A stretch of DNA of 64,000 nucleotides from Rhizoclosmatium globosum (Eukaryota; Chytridiomycota; Chytridiomycetes; Chytridiales; Chytriomycetaceae), in NCBI GenBank assembly GCA_002104985.1, contig MCGO01000155.1, forward strand, positions 24,953 through 88,952, given 5' to 3'. Shown here one piece after another: positions 1-13,100 of this stretch. The notes under the pieces are model-generated. The model was not told the origin of the DNA, did no database searches, and saw only the letters and a program-made list of their open reading frames with translations. Numbering within the stretch: position 1 is the first letter of the stretch; each line of letters starts with the position of its first letter. A program made the translations under genes and the position numbers.

Positions 1-1926
1 GCTGGAAACATGAAGGGCGTGATGAAAGCTGTAAAGACCGGACGTATGTAGTATATTCGTATCCTCGCGCATGAATTTCATTCAATTTGTTAAAAAGTTA
101 AGCTACACCCCGAAAACGGTCAAATGAACGCGCTCTTTTGCAGAAACGCCGGCCAAGTCCTCAGCAACCATCTCGATTATGCAAAAATCAAACTCCCCCA
201 CTATTCTGAAATCATTCCCTTTTGTTATAAAGCCGCAGAAATGCTTCCCGATGATCCAAATGCCCAGGCCGATTTGGCTTTCGTGCTCAAAACAACAATG
301 CGATACAAAGAGGCCGTGGTTGCTTACGATTCTTGGCTAGAACGATTTGGAGAATTGAATCATGCCGATTTTATAATCACAAAGACAAACAAGGTATTAT
401 TTCGAAATATTTTGGTTTCCGACTTATTTCGGTGGTATAGGCACGAGCTCTGATGCGTGATGGTCAATTTGACGCTGCTCATCAAGTTTTGCTCGAAATT
501 CTTGACGATCCTGAGGGCCGGACATCAAGCAATATGCAAGCAGCCTCTATGAACCGAGCGATTGGGTACCCAATGGACCCTCTTGCCTGGGAATACAAAC
601 AGGAATCCCTCGAAATGACTGTTTCTGAGTTCACAATGACAGGAGGCAAAGGGAGTCCACTTTGTAATCCAGGAGGAAAATGGAGACTCGCTTACAACTA
701 TTCCGAAGAAGCAGTTGCTCATCCTGACCGCGTCCAAGTGACTCACTTGAATCCAGACACAGTGTATCAAAGCTATGGAACCCCCACAGATCCCAAATTT
801 GTCGGCTTTGAGCTACCACGATATCCAAAAGTCTATCACGAAAAGTCAATGTTCCTCGTCCACCTATCAGATACTTACATGTCCGGCCACCCAGGAGTCC
901 TCCACTCCGACTGCACCCTATACACAGGCTCCCACCACGTAAACATTGACCTCCAAATCTTCCCCGGCACCGACAAACACATGGAAATCGTAGAAATCAA
1001 CGAACCAGCCGTCAGCATCATCCAACACCAAATGTCAAACTACTACCACTGGGTCTCCGAAGTCCTCCCAAAGCTCCTCCTCCTAAACGACCACATCCTC
1101 AGCAAACCAGGAAACGAACACGTCAAGATCGTGATTGCAGCGCCCGCCGCGTCGAGCAGCGTCATTCGCGATACATTCAACATGCCGGAATTCAAGCACC
1201 TGAAAGGCCGGTTTATTGAGTACGATGATCCCGGCCGGAAACGGTACCATTTCAAAAAGGGGCTTTGGATCGTGGATTGGATTCATCCAAAGGTGGATTT
1301 GCATGGAACCTGGGATAAAAGCGTTTGGGGTGTGTATTGGCCGCCTCGAGGTGCCTATGACCGTGTGCGAAAGTTCTGGTGGGATGCATTGAAAGCGCGA
1401 AATATGTTCCCTGCGGAAGGCAGTGAGCCTGAGAATATTGTGTATGTCAGTAGAAAGGGTGCTGTTCGTGGGTTCCCTAATGAGGATATTTTGTTGGATT
1501 ACTTGCGTGATCGGTTTGGGACACGGTTTGTTGTTCATACAGGGAAAGAAGATGCTATGCAGCAGGTTAGGAAGTTTGTTGATGCAAAGGTTGTTGTTGG
1601 GAATCACGGTGCTGGGCTGAGTGGGTTTTTGGCGACCACGGGAAATAGTAGGCTGGTTATGGTTCCTGCAGACCCACATATCGACTTTTGTTTCGGACAC
1701 ATGGTTGCTGCTGTGGGCGGAAAGCATGTTGTGATTACCGAGGTATAATTGTAGTTTCGCTGTTCATTTTGGACTTTCTAATAACCTGAATTAGATTCCT
1801 GGAGCAAATTACTTTGGAACGTTTGGTCCAATTACTAAGAAGCAGATGATTATAATTGGTGATGCAATTCAGGCAGCATTGGATGAAGTGGATGCGGAGA
1901 CGGCGGTACTGCATGATGAGCTATAA
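1..1926 (+). CDS. TPR-GT61 family glycosyltransferase (5' end outside window)
   Basis: Glycosyltransferase family 61 (DUF563) protein, expected to work in the secretory pathway on glycans or glycoproteins. The frame is continuous over exons about 1-43, 98-393, 441-1742 and 1795-1926, with GT-AG introns of 47-54 nt. The N-terminal part is helical and TPR-like. The catalytic part has the family pattern: SNYYHWVSEVLPKLLLL near 1037-1087, VSRKG..RGFPNED near 1446-1490, and VVVGNHGAGLSGF near 1588-1626. The closest relative in the window is the convergent gene at 2178-4429, which has the same exon order and the same HDEL-like last residues (LHDEL here, RHDEL there). Such an ending suggests retention in the endoplasmic reticulum; this is inference. 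The signal-peptide exon lies left of the window. The first junction (43/98) is the least certain. The acceptor substrate cannot be told from sequence. Confidence 0.8.
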
Positions 1927-1980
1927 GAACGTCATATTTTTTTTTTATGGCATTAGCCGTTATATCTTAGGAAAATAAAT

Positions 1981-2050
1981 AACTTTCATCGGCAATACGT
2001 CGCTAATGTGCTCCGCGGGAGGACAGATGCAAGATAGGGTATTGTGTGGG
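1981..2050 (+). repeat. Diverged copy of the dispersed gene-end repeat
   Basis: This is a diverged copy (about 70 bp) of the repeat found nearly intact at 36320-36452, 53352-53430 and, on the other strand, 22398-22540. The shared core is TACGTCGCTA, then CTCC.CGGGAGG and GCAAGATAGG. It starts about 55 bp after the stop codon of the GT61 gene, directly after an AATAAATAA stretch. The orientation relative to the upstream gene is the same as in the other copies. Confidence 0.6.
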
Positions 2051-2177
2051 TTTTTACAGCCAGACTTTTCAAAGAACAACCGTTGTTCAAAGGTGACCTT
2101 TGAAGGATGGGGTGGAATCAAAATCACTACACATAACCATCACACACACGTATTTCTAGAATAAACAATGATCTACT

Positions 2178-4429
2178 TTATAGCTCGTCGTGTCGAGAAG
2201 ATAATTCAAGCTCCTCCATCTCTTTCCATGCACGCTCCACAGTTCCCACAATCGCCTCAATATCCACATCCCTCAAAACATCATAATTTCCATAATAATG
2301 ACTTCCAGGCACCGATGAAACCGTATAATGTCGACCCTCAAGAGCAGCAACCAAATGCGAAAAGCAAAACTCAACCTGCGGGTCCATTGGCACCTGCACC
2401 AGTGCCGTGAACTGTCTCGTATGCACATAATTCGCAAGCCCAGCTCCATGCGCTCCAACCACAACCCTTGCCTCCGAAAACATTTGCGCTTGCTCCAACA
2501 ACGACTCGGTTCCTCGATGAATCCGAACACGATCCACTCCAAGTCGTTCCTTCAACACCTTCACCAACTCATCTTCATTCGGGAAATTACGAATTCCTGT
2601 CCGCGAAATGTAAACCACAGTTCGGTCCGCATGTGTTGCAGCAGGTTTCGTTTGAGACGTGAAGAAAGACTGGACACGACGAAGGGACTCTTGAGGAGGC
2701 CAATATACGGACCAGAGACTGTTCGCCACAAACCCGAATTGATCGTCCCGGTGGTGAATCCAATCAATCAAATACAATCCTTTTGTAAAGTGGTATCGCC
2801 TTCCAGATGGGTTTTCATAATGAATGTAACGGCTTTTTAGAGCAGCGAATCGGGGGAGCGCGAGAAATTCGTCCACAGCTTTCCAAGAGCCTGGAACAGG
2901 AATCAAGATTTTGATATCCTCGTTCCCGGGCTTTTCGAGAAGGTGGTCGAGGAGGAAGAGGAGTTTGGGGAGGGACTCAATGATTGCGTGATAGTAATTT
3001 CCAATTTGGTGATTCATGATTGAGACGGCGCGGTGGGGGACTTTGATGATTTGGACGTTGTCGTCTGATTGTGGGAATGTTTGGAGGTCGACTGCAATGT
3101 GATGAGATCCTGAATAGAGTGTGCAGTCGCCGTGGACAATTCCGGGGTGGCCCGAAATGAACGCTTCTTTGATGTGAATGAGGTTGATGATGCGTTCATG
3201 GTAAAAATGGGGTTGTTTTGGAAGTTCAGGACCCACGAAGATGGGGTCATCAGAGCGCCCATACACTTTATAAGCAGTTTTCGGGTTCAATTGTGTGACT
3301 GTGACAAGTTCAGGATGAGCAACAGCTTCTTCTGTGTAATTCAACGCAAGTCTCCAGGTTTGGCCTGGCTTGCAGATTCGTTCGTCTCTAATTTGGAGCT
3401 CTTTCACTTCTTGCTCTATGGCTCTTCCTTTCAACTGTATGGAGACAACAAAATCTTAGACGTGCATTACTCGCAAGGATTATCTAATTTCCCACCTCTG
3501 CAGCTATTGGATCCATTGGCCAGCCGATGGACCGAATATGACCAACAAAACCAATATTTTGCGGAGTTGGACTCAATTCCATCAACTCTGTGGCAACTTC
3601 AAGAGCTTTTTGTGTATCGCCTGAACGCAGGTAGGCCGAACCAAGATTCAGAAGGGTTTGAGGTTTTCTGTCGGGATGTGACAGGGAGAACCTGTCCAAC
3701 CAAAGATTATATGCTGAATGGGGGAAATGCACCTATTTAGCCTGGTGCTGGTGGAATAAAGTAGGAATATATGTACCAGCAATTGAAGCGGGGTATTGCA
3801 CGAAAAGGGTCATGGCAGCCGCGTAAGATTGAAGGGCGCCTTGGTCGTCGGGAAGCAGAGTCACCGCACGTGGACACACTGTCACAGCATCAATTCGAAG
3901 CTGGTCCCGATTGACGCCCTTTGGAAAATCCTGAATTCTGTTTGTGTTTGCAACGAAAGCTGTCAAGAACAATACCCTGACCAGGTGTGTGCACGTACCT
4001 GTTCATGATCTCGGCAACAGCGGTGCAAAAGGACGAATGCAGATTGCCTTCATCTGGAAATCGTTTGACTATTTGGGTGTGAAACACAGGAGTATTAATG
4101 CGTGGTTCTACCTCTCGAACCATCTATCCAACAATCCATCAATCAATCCCACAATAAATAATGAACGCACCTGCCTTTCTGAATCGCTTCAGTCCCTTTT
4201 CCACTTTTCCAGTTCCAATTTCGCATCGTGCAATATTCGCTTCATTGTCGGCCCAATCAGGAAACACTTGTGCAAGTTGCTTAAACAGTGGCAATGCCTT
4301 TGCGTAGTTGTTGGAATTGAACAAGACTTTTGCCGTTTCAAAGATGGCTTCAATCTGCTTTCGGTACGCTGCCTCGTCAATTGCAATTACAAGACTTGCT
4401 GCCAAAAGAAGTCCCAACAATATTCGCAT
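2178..4429 (-). CDS. Secreted TPR-GT61 family glycosyltransferase, paralogue of gene at 1-1926
   Basis: Complete five-exon gene: 4429-4171, 4107-3999, 3937-3777, 3713-3496 and 3434-2178 on the minus strand, summing to exactly 668 codons. Residues 1-17 (MRILLGLLLAASLVIAI) are a clear signal peptide. Residues about 20-230 are TPR-like helices (NYAKALPLFKQLAQVFPDW near residue 40). The C-terminal 420 residues are the GT61/DUF563 domain, with GNYYHAIIESLPKLLFLLDH, VYISRTGIRNFPNED and VVVGAHGAGLANYV. It ends in HDEL, a classical ER-retention signal, so a luminal ER glycosyltransferase is the simplest reading. It converges tail to tail with its paralogue, about 250 bp apart. Splice sites were chosen so that the protein aligns with the paralogue throughout. 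Substrate unknown. Confidence 0.88.
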
Positions 4430-4709
4430 TTAAAAGAAAACAAATAAAACAAAGAAAAAAGAGAAAAGAGGGAGAGAAGAGGGAAGGACTTATCGAATTT
4501 ACATAGTCCTGATTCTCCTTCCCCTTCTCTTCAGTTGCATGGATATGAACGTTCCTTTGTCAGAACTCCGCTGGAACGTGGAACAGGACACATGCCACCA
4601 CACACCACCGTCTTTTCATAATACGAATAAACATAATTAGTCCTGCTAAAATCAATAATTGTCGTTGTAATAATGATGATAAATTAGTAATAAACGAACA
4701 AAATTATAT

Positions 4710-7700
4710 TCATGAAGATGCAGAAACAATTTGCAATACAATAACAACTAATGACAAAAGAGATGTTGAAAGAAGCAGCCCCATCGCCAACTGGTACCCT
4801 GTCACAGGCAACCAGAACGGAACCGCAATAAATGTTTCAGAAACATAGTGCGCATTCGTAGGCAACGTCATGGCCCTCTGAATCTGTCGTTGCGGCATCC
4901 TTCGACTCGATTTCGGAGTCACAACATTCAACTGTTCCCCTTCTTCTTCCCTTCCAAACGTAAAACTTGCAGGCGAAAATGGAATAATTTCTGGCTCCAA
5001 ACTAATCCCAAACGTGGATGTTGAATTCGACCGCTTACTTGCTGCATTCGATGTTCCAGTATGTATCCTCAAAACATTACTTGCATCTTGTTCTTGTGTT
5101 GTCACCTCGCTTTCCGTCTCGCGACTCGTTAGCGTAGGCTTTTTTCGTATCGTGTCCCTTGTCATTATAATCTGGGGCACTCGTGATGTGGCAGAAACGT
5201 TGCTATGGCCCCGGTTGAGCAAAGATCCAAACGGACTAGAATCCCGTTGTTGTCGCCCACCCGTCTCTCGACGCCGAAGTTGTTGCGTTTCCATACGATG
5301 TCCTTGCTGAGTCTCCAACAAACGATGCTCCATTCTCTCAAGTTCAGCATCAGGAACAGCTTCCTTCAACCAGAATTCTTCCACTTCTCCAGCATCAGCA
5401 ACCTCTTCAAGTACATGACTGCTACTAGCACCGCCAACGCCGCCACTTGCTACTAAAAATCCATATTCCTCAGGAACTCGCAAATGCCCGGCATCCACTA
5501 CAATTTCAGGGCGAATGGCAAGTGACCGTCGAGGATAGGTACTTGATCGACCACCACCCCCTCCTCCCACTCCATAGGAATTAATCGATGGAGGAACCAA
5601 CAACGAAACTTTCCTCGTAACTGGAGTCCCACCAGCCAATGACGAATCCTCTGTAATTTCTTCTACAGCAACATCGACCACCGGAAGACCTTGCTGATGC
5701 TCCACAACCTTCATCGGCCCTCGCAGAGTCTGGTGCATTACAACAATTCCCTTCCCAGACGGTGATGGAGATCGGCTCCGTGGCGCCGATGGAGGGAAAG
5801 CCATAGACATTGGAGACGGAGGAGCAGATATTCCGGAAGGAGATGCCGATCGGCGTATTGAACCGACAACGGCCAATGTGGCTGGTTGCGACGTGGTGCG
5901 GTTGTCTGAAATCAACGTTCGTCCTCGACTCATCATCTGACGAATAGTTCCAGTGCCGTTGCCGAATCCAAAGACGTTTCGATGATGGAGGATCCCAGTG
6001 TCCAAATACCTGATGATTGTCGTCGAATTTGCGTGCACTTGTTTTAGGATGCTTGTTTGTTTCGGTGTGAGGACTGTATAAAGTTGAGTCTTTGAGAAAA
6101 CAATGTGATGAATGTATACCTCTGTGTTCGTTGTAGTCGCGTCGAAACTTGAGACATTTGAGGTAAATTACGAATGGAATTACAAAATTCGCGGGTGACA
6201 CAAGTAACACGCCCGTCCAGTTAATAAATGAGGCCAATACGGACCCCGTCTGTAACGGTATCACCAATAACCACGGAACCACAAACACCATCAGTTTTAA
6301 CCCCAGCTGCTGCCAAAGCTTCTCCATTCTGAAATTCTGAGATAGATTCTGTTCACTGATAATGAACGAGACAGGAATCGCAGGAAGCAGCATGACAGTT
6401 GTAAAGAGGTAACAGAATATTTTGTTCACAGCTAAATGGTGTGCTTGGGTCGGGTCCGTAAGAATAGTTATTACGTTCATAGACGATCCAGTGAGTCCAA
6501 AGACACGTAGATTGTTGAATCCAAGGGCGGGAAAGAGTCCAACCAGCGTAAAAAATAAAATCGCGATTCCCATAGCTGTCCAGATTGTCTTTTGAGCATT
6601 TACAGTTTTTGACTGGTCAAGAAGAATGAAGATAGTATTAAGTATCAAATCCAGAATATTTTTGGAATTCACCTTCAAATTAATCCAAGACGGGACGAAT
6701 ATAGTACATGCAAAGTTTAAGATGATAGGTCCAAGAATACCTCCAAATGCTGACGATGCTGCGGCTGTCGGAACACGAGCCAACTGCATTCCAAACGAAG
6801 ATTCTATCATCCATTCCGACAGTACTAGGAGAGAAAGACCAAAACAAACTATGGATAGATAAGGCATGAGTCCGACGAGTCAATTTCGGAGACACAAGGC
6901 ATTTACCAATTTGCACTTGAATGTTATCATCCAGACCCGATATTGCAAGAGGAAAGCAGAGAAGAATAACGGCCTGATTGTTCAGTAGGTGAGACCATGA
7001 AGAAATGATTGGAAATACACACCAAAAGCCCCAACGTGAAAAGCATTGGTTGGTCCCCAAAAGGAGACCCACCAACTGATGCATCTACTGCCCATGATGT
7101 CGAATTATCGTTTGAGAAGCACTTCCAGCCAAAGTCTAGGCCATTTCGTGCCAGAGTCACACCACAAGTTTTGTGAAAGAGGTCAACAAAAATGTTATCA
7201 AAGGTCTAGTTCAACAAGGATATTAGATAGTTTGTTGTATCTGAGCCTTATGGATTTTACTTGAGCGGAAAGGACGATGTTGCTCATGGCCTGAGATTGG
7301 ATTGCCCCATACAAAAGCAACTGTCCAACAATATGCTCGACAGGTCCGAAATAGAAGTTGATCAGAGTTGCGTATTCGACCGTTCCTTGAAAGTGGCGAT
7401 TTCCTTTTCGTATCCGAATGTATTAGAATTGGTGCTTTCATATGTGAGAGATGGAAGTGTACCCGGCATTGCTTGCATAGCTTCAATGATAAAGAGGCAC
7501 GAGAAAGCAGAAATAACTGCAAATACGAAAAAGAGCAATATTGGCGGGATCCATCCAAGAGTGGCAAAAACACTGGTTTTGGTTTTGGTTTTGGTTTTGG
7601 GTGGGGTAGGGTTAGATTAGACCCAGGACAGCTTCCACAGCTTCCAACTGCCCACGGAAACCACTCCTGCGTCTCTCAGAAAGACAAACTAGATAGTTAC

Positions 7701-7932
7701 CTTCCAGTGTAGGGAATGCCAGCCCCGGTCAGTGCATTGAACAGCAGGCAGAACCCTTGTCACAATGATGATGGTGCTTTAGAAGGAGATTGCTGTCGCC
7801 CGTCGGACTTACCTCCGAGGAACGTCACTTTCTTTGCATCGTGTAGCTGGTTCGTTCGAATGCGGCACTTAGTATGTCTGCGGATGTAATGGTTTTGCTC
7901 ACATGATGTAACGTTGTTTTCCGTTCAACCAT
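4710..7932 (-). CDS. AAAP (SLC38-like) amino-acid transporter with long C-terminal cytosolic insert
   Basis: Multi-exon membrane transporter of the amino acid/auxin permease family (Aa_trans). It starts at the ATG at 7932. The first intron (about 7903-7848) contains an ACTAA branch site. The second block near 7720-7760 reads GFCLLFNALTGAGIPYTG, the conserved start of TM1 in this family. Further hydrophobic helices follow through 7570-6180 (WIPPILLFFVFAVISAF, LINFYFGPVEHIVGQLLLYG, FGGILGPIILNFACTIFVPSW, FFTLVGLFPALGFNNL, LLPAIPVSFIISEQ, NWTGVLLVSPANFVIPFVIYLKCL). A Ser/Pro-rich, probably cytosolic segment of more than 350 residues (about 6040-4850) then precedes a final TM segment and the stop at 4710. 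The long tail before the last helix is unusual for the family, but the neighbouring copy has it too. Likely role: proton-coupled amino-acid transport at the vacuole or plasma membrane. Exon boundaries were not all resolved. Confidence 0.75.
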
Positions 7933-8010
7933 TTTTTTTTTGGATAAGAAAGAGAACAACTCCAATTATAAAGTTTTTTAATATTTTCCAGTTTTTTTAT
8001 AGTAATAACA

Positions 8011-9390
8011 CTAATTAGCGCCGTTAGCTTGTAATGCTAAAACTACGACGGACAACACTGATGTCACAACAACCAAAAAAAAAGCAACCTTATATGGTTG
8101 AATCGGAATCCACAATGGCACTGCACGAAAAGTGGGGGATATGAAGTTTGGATGGAAAGGAACGCTTGGTCTGTGATTCAAGAGCACTTTCTTTCGTTTT
8201 AGACTCGATAAAAACTCATTATCTTTGCTGCTTCCTCGTGTGTGATTTGATGATTTCCTCTCCCCTTCAAGAATCGGGCTTAACCCCATCTCAAATCCAT
8301 TTCCGCGCTCTTCCGCAAGAGTTTGTGCAGAATCTCGCGCAATTTGATGGAGAGGCGATTCAGCCTCGCTTCCAATGTGAATTCTTGGAATCGACATTGT
8401 TTGCCGATTGGGGTCTTGTTCTTCCCCTTGGTGGTTGTTTATGGGTTGTCGCTTAAATGTTGGCGACACTGTTGACGCGTTGTTGTATGATTCAACTGAG
8501 TTTACATCAAAGGATGGCTTCCGATGCTCGCTGTTACGGTCTCCCCGTCGAGTAGTCACACGAGTAACTGACGTAGATGGGTTCCCTCCAAACATGAAGA
8601 AAATCGATCCTCTCCTTTTGGGCAATCCTTCCGTGTCTGACAGTTCTTCTTCGGGATCAGGGACTGGCTCACGTAACCAAAACTCATCTTGTACTTCTTC
8701 CACTTGCTTCGATTCTTTCGACTGAATGGAAATCCTACAATGAGAATCCAATGACCGAGATTCTACACTCAATTTCTTTCCTGGAAACCTTGGTGATGGA
8801 TATAAAATACTTGATGGTGTTGCATTAGGCGTTAACACCTCAATACTGTCAGGAACTTTGATGACGCCAGGAGTTCCTGAAACCGCTTCCGAATCTCTCA
8901 AAGACTCACCATCAGTCCATTCCACCACTTTCACATTCACAGATGATGGAAGAATGGGATCTTTTGTCTTGACAATCTGCGGCGTTTCCGAAGGAGGTGC
9001 TCGAGTTTTCCTTCGACTGCTTCCCATGAAAGGAAGTGATGCCCGGCGATACACATTCGCCAAAGTTCCTCGCGGACTTCCATCCAAGAACACTTGAATG
9101 AATTTATCTTTGCAATGCACCATTTTAAGTATTTTGGTCTGTTTTGCAGTGAGTTCGCGGGTGATGTTGTATGATTTTCGGAAACGTAGACACTTGAAGT
9201 AGATGAGGAATGGGATGACAAAATTTGCTGGAGATACAAGCAGGACTCCTGTCCAGTTCATGAATGTTCCCAGTGAGTTTCCTGTTTGGAGTGGTTCTTC
9301 CATCTTGGTATAGAAATAGTTCTGATGAAAGAAGCGGTTCCGTTGGAGACGAAGCTTCAGAATCAATTGAGCAGTTGAGCCTCCTGTCAT
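8011..9390 (-). pseudogene. 5'-truncated copy of the AAAP transporter
   Basis: An open frame matching only the C-terminal part of the neighbouring transporter. Homology begins near 9294 (PLQTGNSLGTFMNWTGVLLVSPANFVIP) and runs to the final TM helix (PLWIPIQPYKVAFFLVVVTSVLSVVVLALQ). The charged Ser/Pro-rich segment lies between (EEVQDEFWLREPVPDPE here; EEFWLKEAVPDAE in the parent). The nine or so N-terminal TM helices are missing, and the bases upstream of 9294 do not resemble the parent. It lies directly upstream of the complete gene on the same strand, so it looks like a tandem duplicate that lost its 5' half. The frame is still open over 1.3 kb, so it may be recent or expressed as a fragment. 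Confidence 0.7.
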
Positions 9391-10112
9391 TCTTCTCTGT
9401 TGCTGATACTTTTGCGTTTTGTTTGATGTTTTTCAATGAGGTTGGGATTGTCAACTTTGGGTGGGGGAAGCCGAATTTATATTAATATTCATACGAAAAG
9501 AAGTGTATGAACAGTTTCTAAACTAGTAGAGGTGTTTTTTGTTGATACAATGCTGGTGTTACTTTTGTAGTTTTTCTATGAACACAGCTGGAATTGTCAG
9601 ATTTGGATGATAGATGCTTGCTTGGGGTTGTTTTTCGTTGACATGTGAGAGAGCGAATGAATGAGAGAAGAAGTTTGGTTTTTCGTCTAATATATTAATA
9701 CAACAAACGCTTGCAAGTGAATCCCCTTTTTCCCCTTCATCCCTCCCCTTCCCTTCCCTTCTTCAAGCTGCGAGCGTTAGTTGTCTTTGATTGAGAACTG
9801 TTTGTTCACCTTGAGTCCTCTGCGATGTTACGGCATCCTCTCATTCCGTGATCTGGATTGTCATTGGGTCTGGACCACCGTCCCCCACTCAATTTGATTA
9901 CGATCCCATCTGCCCATATCTCACCCTTCAATTCCTCTTGATACCATCGGTTATTCACTCCTCCTTCCCTATGAACCTGTGGTTGTGTCAAATGTTTGTT
10001 GTTGGTGAAGGAGTGGAAACTTGCAGAGGCTATCTACGCCTAATTCCTTCCATGCCTTTCCTCTTCTTCTTGATTTAAGCACTGATACTAAATATCCGAA
10101 TAGACTTAAACG
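9391..10112. other. Intergenic region, no gene seen
   Basis: Divergent spacer between the truncated transporter (minus) and the giant nuclease gene (plus). It contains pyrimidine-rich stretches near 9728-9762. No convincing coding frame, tRNA or terminal inverted repeat was found by eye. If the downstream gene is part of a transposon, its left end should lie here or further left. Confidence 0.5.
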
Positions 10113-13100
10113 ATGCTATTCTCTTTCTCCGTCGTCGCTCTCTTTGCCTTCCTTTCAAAGGTCTTCACTGCAGCAGGTGTGTTGTGTCTCCTGAATCGCA
10201 ATGAGCATCACTGACAATATATTAACACATAGCATCCTATTCATTCCGTGGTCTTTCGCTGATCATTTGTCGGTGTTTGACGTCTCTTGTCCAAGTGAAT
10301 GTAATCAGGGGTTCCAAACACTGGTCGCCAACCACCGTGGGAGGATTCTTGGCTTCAATCTGTCTTCCACTTGTGGACACGCAGGTACGATTCTTGTGTC
10401 CTCTTGAATCGCATTTCTAACGTTTGTCTTTTCCTTTCCCCACCCAGGTCACCTTGAAACTCTCAATCTCGTCACTCCTTTCCGTGTCCATCTCATGCCC
10501 TCTTCCATTCTTTCTACTTGTTTGGGAAAGATTTCTATTCCAGAACTCACTACGTCTCCAGTTCAAGTTCCACTCAAAATGGTTGAGAAATCATGCTCTC
10601 TTTGGGTCTGTCAGGTACGAACGAAGAAGGAAAGAACATCGCCGACACAAGTCTTGGGCCAAGAGAACTCTCAAAGCCGTGGAGAAGGAACAGAAGATTG
10701 CTCAATTGGTGGAGCTGCTTGCTGGTTATGAACGACTAGTGCACGAGATCAAAGTTGCTGAGCTACTTGCTCGCTATGAGAACCTTGTTACCCCGTTCTA
10801 CGCACTACTGGACTTCTGTGGGTCTATGATTGGCGGGTTCTTGGATCTCGTCAAGTATGTCTGCTACACTTGGCTGTCCAGTTGCAGTTGGTTATCAGTG
10901 CCTTCAAAGCCGCTGTCCGTTCATGACAAGTTCTATCTATCTGTTATCGTGCCAAATGGCTCAATCACGATGGTTCTTGTCTCCAATGATTCAACTGTTC
11001 TTGAAGCAAAACAGGCTGCATCTGTTGGTCTTACAGTTGATGGTCTCCAACTGTATCGACCTGGCCGGCACTGGAAGCGATTGCCCTCATCTCGAACACT
11101 CTATGGTAAGATTCAATTCTTTTAAGGTATCCAGAGCTAATTGTTGGGTCAGGGCTCGGTCTAAATCCCAGTACTCTTGTTCGTCTTGCGTCACGTCCAA
11201 GCCCACACAGCGGATCAAATACCACCAAGACCTCCACTCCAATCACTACTTCTAACCATCTTGATTCAGTCGTGGCCAGTCCAGTTATGGTTGAAACAAC
11301 TGTTTTTCGAAATCCTCGTCTGTCACAGACGACGTCTGGCCAACCCAAGATTCCATCGACAAAGAAGAGTCATCTCTATTCTGGGATTTGGTTCTCGGAC
11401 ATGAATCCTCAATTATCCCCTTCATGGTCTCCTTCCATCTTTCATCCTGCAATGGGTGATATCTCGTCCTTGAATCGGTTGTCTGCTGCCAATAGAAACT
11501 CCACATCGTCTGTTGTCACAACTCCACCAATCCCATCTTTAGTCATCAAAAAACTAAGGCTTTACTTGCCACCGTATAAACCAATCACCTTGATTGACTT
11601 CATTCTGCCACATATGGTTTCTGAACTTGGTAACTGTTCGACACAATCTCTTTGCACTATTTCTCATCCAATATAATTTAATAGGTTTATCAATTCCACT
11701 CGAGCTTATTGACTCAAGTAACGCTGTCATTACCATACCTCAAAGCCACAGTCTTCCACCAGAACCACCTCCTCCTCCACCAACTCCGCCTCCACCACCA
11801 ACACTCGTCCAGCAACTCCAGTCCAAGACTGTTATCAAAACAAAAGCATCCTGGTTCTCTTTGCAATCCATGTCGCAGCATGATTGGATTCCATCACCCG
11901 CACTTGCTTTGGCTATCTTTGAAGCTTCAGATGCTGCACCAAGTGCGATGGAAAAACAAGCTATTATTAAAACAAGCTTCAATACGTGTTTGACTCAAGT
12001 TCTGGCGTTCTTTGTCAAATTGCTGGACGGGAAGCACTTGTTTGTCGAGATTCGGCAAGACACCACTGTTCTTGAGCTTCGAAATTATCTCTTCCAGTCC
12101 AGAAATGTTGCGAAAGCTTTTGCGCTTCAGTTGGTCTTTGGAGGACAGTATATGGATGACTCTCATTTACTCTCGTGTATGTCTGTAATGTTTTGTTTAG
12201 ATGTGATCTAACATTTTTAATTTAGCGTACAATCTCGTTGTTGACTCCACTATCAGATTTGTTGGGAAACTACCTGGAGGAGCCGATAATATGTACTCAA
12301 GTACTGACCCTGACCAAAAAGTTGGTTCATCCAGTACTGATGCGTCACCCGTCGAAAGTCAAGAACCACCGTCTGTTCCTCTTCGTGATGAGTCCAATGA
12401 GCTTCCATCTCTTGGTGGGTCATCAGTGGCTGGTTCGTCTGTTCCAAGTTTCAGCCCAATCCAGCCATATTCGCACCGAGGTCGTCGCCCCTTCCATTAT
12501 TCCCGCCAATCATCCACAACTGTATGTTTTTTTTTTCTTTTTATATTCGAAATAGTCTTGTCTCACTGGTTTTTTAGGATTCTGATCTCAACGTCGGCGA
12601 CTCTTCTGCGACTACATCACGTGGTGATTACCTCGACGTAGCGGCAACACCGACACCAAAGAATCTGAACCAAATTGATTATCAGTCTGACGAAGAGACG
12701 ACTGTCCCACTGAGGTCCAACACTTTAGCCACTTCTGGCTCCGTTGAAGGCGAAACAAGTTCTATTTCCGTTTTGACTTCTTCTCCGTTGCCTGAATACG
12801 CACCATTCGAAATGTCTGGTTTTGATGCGACTTCTATTCCTTCTGCCTTGTCTCAAACTGTTGAAGCCGAGTCGGGTCGTGCGTCCACGCTGTCTGCTCC
12901 TCCGGCTCCAATATCAGAATATGTTTCATTTATTGTGTCTGATTCTGAGACGGAAACTGAACCCTCAACGTGTAATGAGTCTGACCTTGAATCTGTGGCT
13001 GATGTAGAGGTAATATCTTGATTGATGCTCTGTTGAATCTAACTCTTGATGATAAGGTCAGTGACATTGATTCCGACCTACTTGATTGGTTTCAGCGATT

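Noticed and set aside
1083..1727. Long minus-strand frame inside the GT61 gene
   Set aside because: Antisense shadow; the plus-strand frame has clear family motifs.
3714..3732. HFPHS residues at the start of an exon of the minus-strand GT61 gene
   Set aside because: A better acceptor a few bases further (CATTCAG, ending at 3714) gives AAYNLWLDRF, matching VAYDSWLERF in the paralogue.
7570..7620. GGTTTTGGTTTT then GGGTAGGGTTAG, considered as an interstitial telomere
   Set aside because: Only one or two telomere-like units within a G/T-rich stretch in or beside a transporter intron; too short to call.
10495..10731. Apparent frameshift near 10,610 at the start of the giant nuclease gene
   Set aside because: With exon 2 read from 10233 (phase 1 after 10176), the frame passes cleanly through 10384/10448 into [10 protein letters not shown], so no shift is needed.
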